Shown here: positions 5,046 to 6,148 of the stretch, piece by piece | Layout of the letters: the number at the start of each line of letters is the position of its first letter | How positions within the stretch are numbered: the first letter of the stretch is position 1 | From: an uncultured Gammaproteobacteria bacterium | Lineage (GTDB): Bacteria; Pseudomonadota; Gammaproteobacteria; Arenicellales; Poriferihabitantaceae | Reading direction: 5' to 3' | DNA: 6,148 nucleotides | Assembly: GCA_938021685.1 (NCBI GenBank) | Contig: CALIFM010000249.1 | Span: 1-6,148 of the forward strand | Program-made: the position numbers and the translations under genes | The notes under the pieces: model-generated | Told to the model about the DNA's origin: nothing | Seen by the model: the letters and a program-made list of their open reading frames with translations, nothing else | Databases searched by the model: none

Positions 5046-5582
5046 TTATTGGTCGGAGCGCAGCCAAGCTTGCACTTCAGACAAATGCTGGTGCTCAGTG
5101 CGGATAAAACGTTGGCAATCTAGGCGAGGGTCGGCTGCCAGTGGTTGCGATGGGCCAGCGTGCCAGTCTTCTGTGCTTATTTCAGGAAATACGACTGCAC
5201 TAGTGTTGGGGATATTGTCTGGAACGGTGGTGATGTCGAGTAAATTAAATAGCTCAAAAGCGGCTGCGTAAATTTGCCCACCGCCGATAAACCAGATGGG
5301 TGATGTGTCTTCCGCGCTTTTATTAAGGCATTCAAGTGTTGTATCAATGCTGCTATAGCACTCAACGTCGTTAACACCGCGGCGGCTAATTACAATGTTG
5401 CGTCGCTTAGGTAAGGCTTTGCTGCCGATTGATTCCCATGTGTTGCGGCCCATAATGACGGTGCCGTTTAAGGTGACGCGTTTAAAACGTTTAAAGTCTT
5501 CAGAATAGTGCCAAGGAATTGAGTTGTCGCTGCCGATAACCCGCTCACTCGTCATTGCTGCAATGGCGCCGACTATTCTCAT
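5046..5582 (-). CDS. folA: Dihydrofolate reductase
   Basis: A 178-residue DHFR that reduces dihydrofolate to tetrahydrofolate with NADPH in the cytosol. It shows the family landmarks in order: VGAIAAM and RVIGSDNSIPWH (14-25), Trp24 and Asp29 (E. coli W22 and D27, the catalytic acid), Phe33 (F31), the NADPH-binding MGRNTWESIG (44-53), Arg60 in LPKR (E. coli R57, which holds the folate glutamate), the IGGGQIY cofactor loop (99-105), and Thr118 (T113). E. coli Leu28 is replaced by Phe30. It is slightly longer than E. coli FolA (159), with extra residues in the 85-95 loop and the C-terminus. ATG 5582 follows the thyA stop by 18 bases, with only a weak ribosome site, so translational coupling with thyA is plausible. 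It regenerates the folate that ThyA oxidises. Confidence 0.97.
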   Translation of the reverse strand: MRIVGAIAAMTSERVIGSDNSIPWHYSEDFKRFKRVTLNGTVIMGRNTWESIGSKALPKRRNIVISRRGVNDVECYSSIDTTLECLNKSAEDTSPIWFIGGGQIYAAAFELFNLLDITTVPDNIPNTSAVVFPEISTEDWHAGPSQPLAADPRLDCQRFIRTEHQHLSEVQAWLRSDQ

Positions 5583-5600
5583 GCTTTGGTTATGCTCAAT

Positions 5601-6148
5601 CTATACAGCCACTTTAAAGGTTAGTTTTGGGTGCGGTTCGTAGCCTGTTAGTACAAAGTGCTGCATGATGTCAGCGGTGTCTAGTTCTAACAGAGCATGA
5701 ATGTCATCAATGTGCCTAATTTGCTCATTGATTTGCAGTGTCGGCAATGCACGTGGTGTGCGTGTAAGTTGCTCTTGTAATCCTGGAACGTGATCGTACT
5801 CAGCCATGCTGCCGTCAGCCTTGCCAGTGTAGATATGCGCGTCGATTAAGGTGTGGCCAAATTCGCCTACCTGCATGTCGGTGAAGCGGGCAATTAAGTG
5901 CAGTAAAAAAGCATAGCCTGCGATGTTATACGGTACGCCAAGGGCAATATCAGCACTACGCTGGGTGAGATGCAAGCACAAACGGGCTGTACCGTCTGCA
6001 TCGTACTGAGTATTGAGCACCCAAAAAGCATGGCAGGGGGGCAGTGCGCTGGTTTGGGCATTGCCCGGTGACCAAGCTGATACTACTAAGCGGCGACTCA
6101 TGGGATTGCGTTGTAGTTCGTCGATCACATAAGTAATTTGATCATTAA
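5601..6148 (-). CDS. thyA: Thymidylate synthase, N-terminal part cut off by the window edge
   Basis: The C-terminal two-thirds of ThyA, which methylates dUMP to dTMP using 5,10-methylenetetrahydrofolate. Visible motifs, numbered from Val at 6128: NPMSRR (8-13) with the phosphate-binding arginines equivalent to E. coli R126/R127; the catalytic cysteine in LPPCH (Cys32, E. coli C146); QRSAD (56-60) and NIAGYA (68-73) for nucleotide binding; DAHIY (96-100) with the dUMP-ribose His and Tyr; and the end PHPKLTFKVAV. The frame stays open to the right edge, encoding ...DQITYVIDEL, which matches internal ThyA sequence; the GTG at 6128 is thus an internal Val, not a start. There are 143 residues after the cysteine against 118 in E. 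coli, the extra mostly in 101-160. First gene seen of the thyA-folA operon. Confidence 0.97.
   Translation of the reverse strand, partial: NDQITYVIDELQRNPMSRRLVVSAWSPGNAQTSALPPCHAFWVLNTQYDADGTARLCLHLTQRSADIALGVPYNIAGYAFLLHLIARFTDMQVGEFGHTLIDAHIYTGKADGSMAEYDHVPGLQEQLTRTPRALPTLQINEQIRHIDDIHALLELDTADIMQHFVLTGYEPHPKLTFKVAV

Larger units (their letters stand above)
3754..6148 (-). other. Apparent four-gene operon thyA-folA-DUF6164-like-amidinohydrolase
   Basis: All four genes lie on the minus strand with gaps of 18, 18 and 29 bases and no internal terminator or convincing promoter, so a single transcript starting beyond the right edge is likely. In several gammaproteobacteria lgt precedes thyA; whether that holds here is outside the window. 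No clear terminator follows the last gene: the 19-base gap to convergent hflX holds only a 3-pair GCC-AAA-GGC stem without a T-run. Confidence 0.6.

Noticed and set aside
5029..5377. Open frames on both strands (80 and 66 codons) overlapping folA
   Set aside because: Overlap the conserved folA coding sequence in other frames and show no domain or ribosome site.
6126..6128. GTG as the start of thyA
   Set aside because: The frame continues to the window edge with typical internal ThyA sequence, and the protein would lack its N-terminal third.

Overview
The window looks like the chromosome of a gammaproteobacterium. Hfq is almost identical to the enterobacterial/pseudomonad form over its Sm core, hfq is followed by hflX as in that class, and thyA is followed by folA. 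Codon use is even and GC content is moderate across the genes. I see no sign of recent transfer, no insertion sequence, no tRNA or rRNA and no CRISPR array. Most of the window is housekeeping DNA in a non-standard arrangement.

Layout from left to right. (1) 39-1367, minus strand: an FAD-dependent amine oxidoreductase of the DAO superfamily, resembling gamma-glutamylputrescine oxidase. (2) 1368-2122: a 755-base AT-rich gap between this gene and the divergent hfq. It holds two palindromes around a weak candidate promoter for the oxidoreductase, two possible very small membrane-peptide ORFs (36 and 30 codons), a long imperfect hairpin ending in seven T's at 1821-1900 (terminator or 3' end of a small RNA), and candidate hfq promoters. 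(3) 2123-3734, plus strand: hfq and hflX, the RNA chaperone and the ribosome-associated GTPase. miaA is not upstream and hflK/hflC are not downstream, unlike the usual cluster. The hflX reading frame continues upstream of its first conventional start codon (GTG 2574) for about 50 codons that look like the real N-terminus, but it has no ATG, GTG or TTG there. (4) 3754-6148, minus strand, convergent with hflX: an apparent operon thyA - folA - DUF6164-like small membrane protein - arginine deiminase/DDAH-superfamily hydrolase, with gaps of 18, 18 and 29 bases. thyA runs off the right edge.

ThyA and FolA form one metabolic unit: ThyA makes dTMP and oxidises methylenetetrahydrofolate to dihydrofolate, and FolA reduces it back. 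The two downstream genes have no obvious folate role and may simply share the transcript. The best candidates for something undescribed are the small-ORF/hairpin block at 1620-1900 and the start of hflX.
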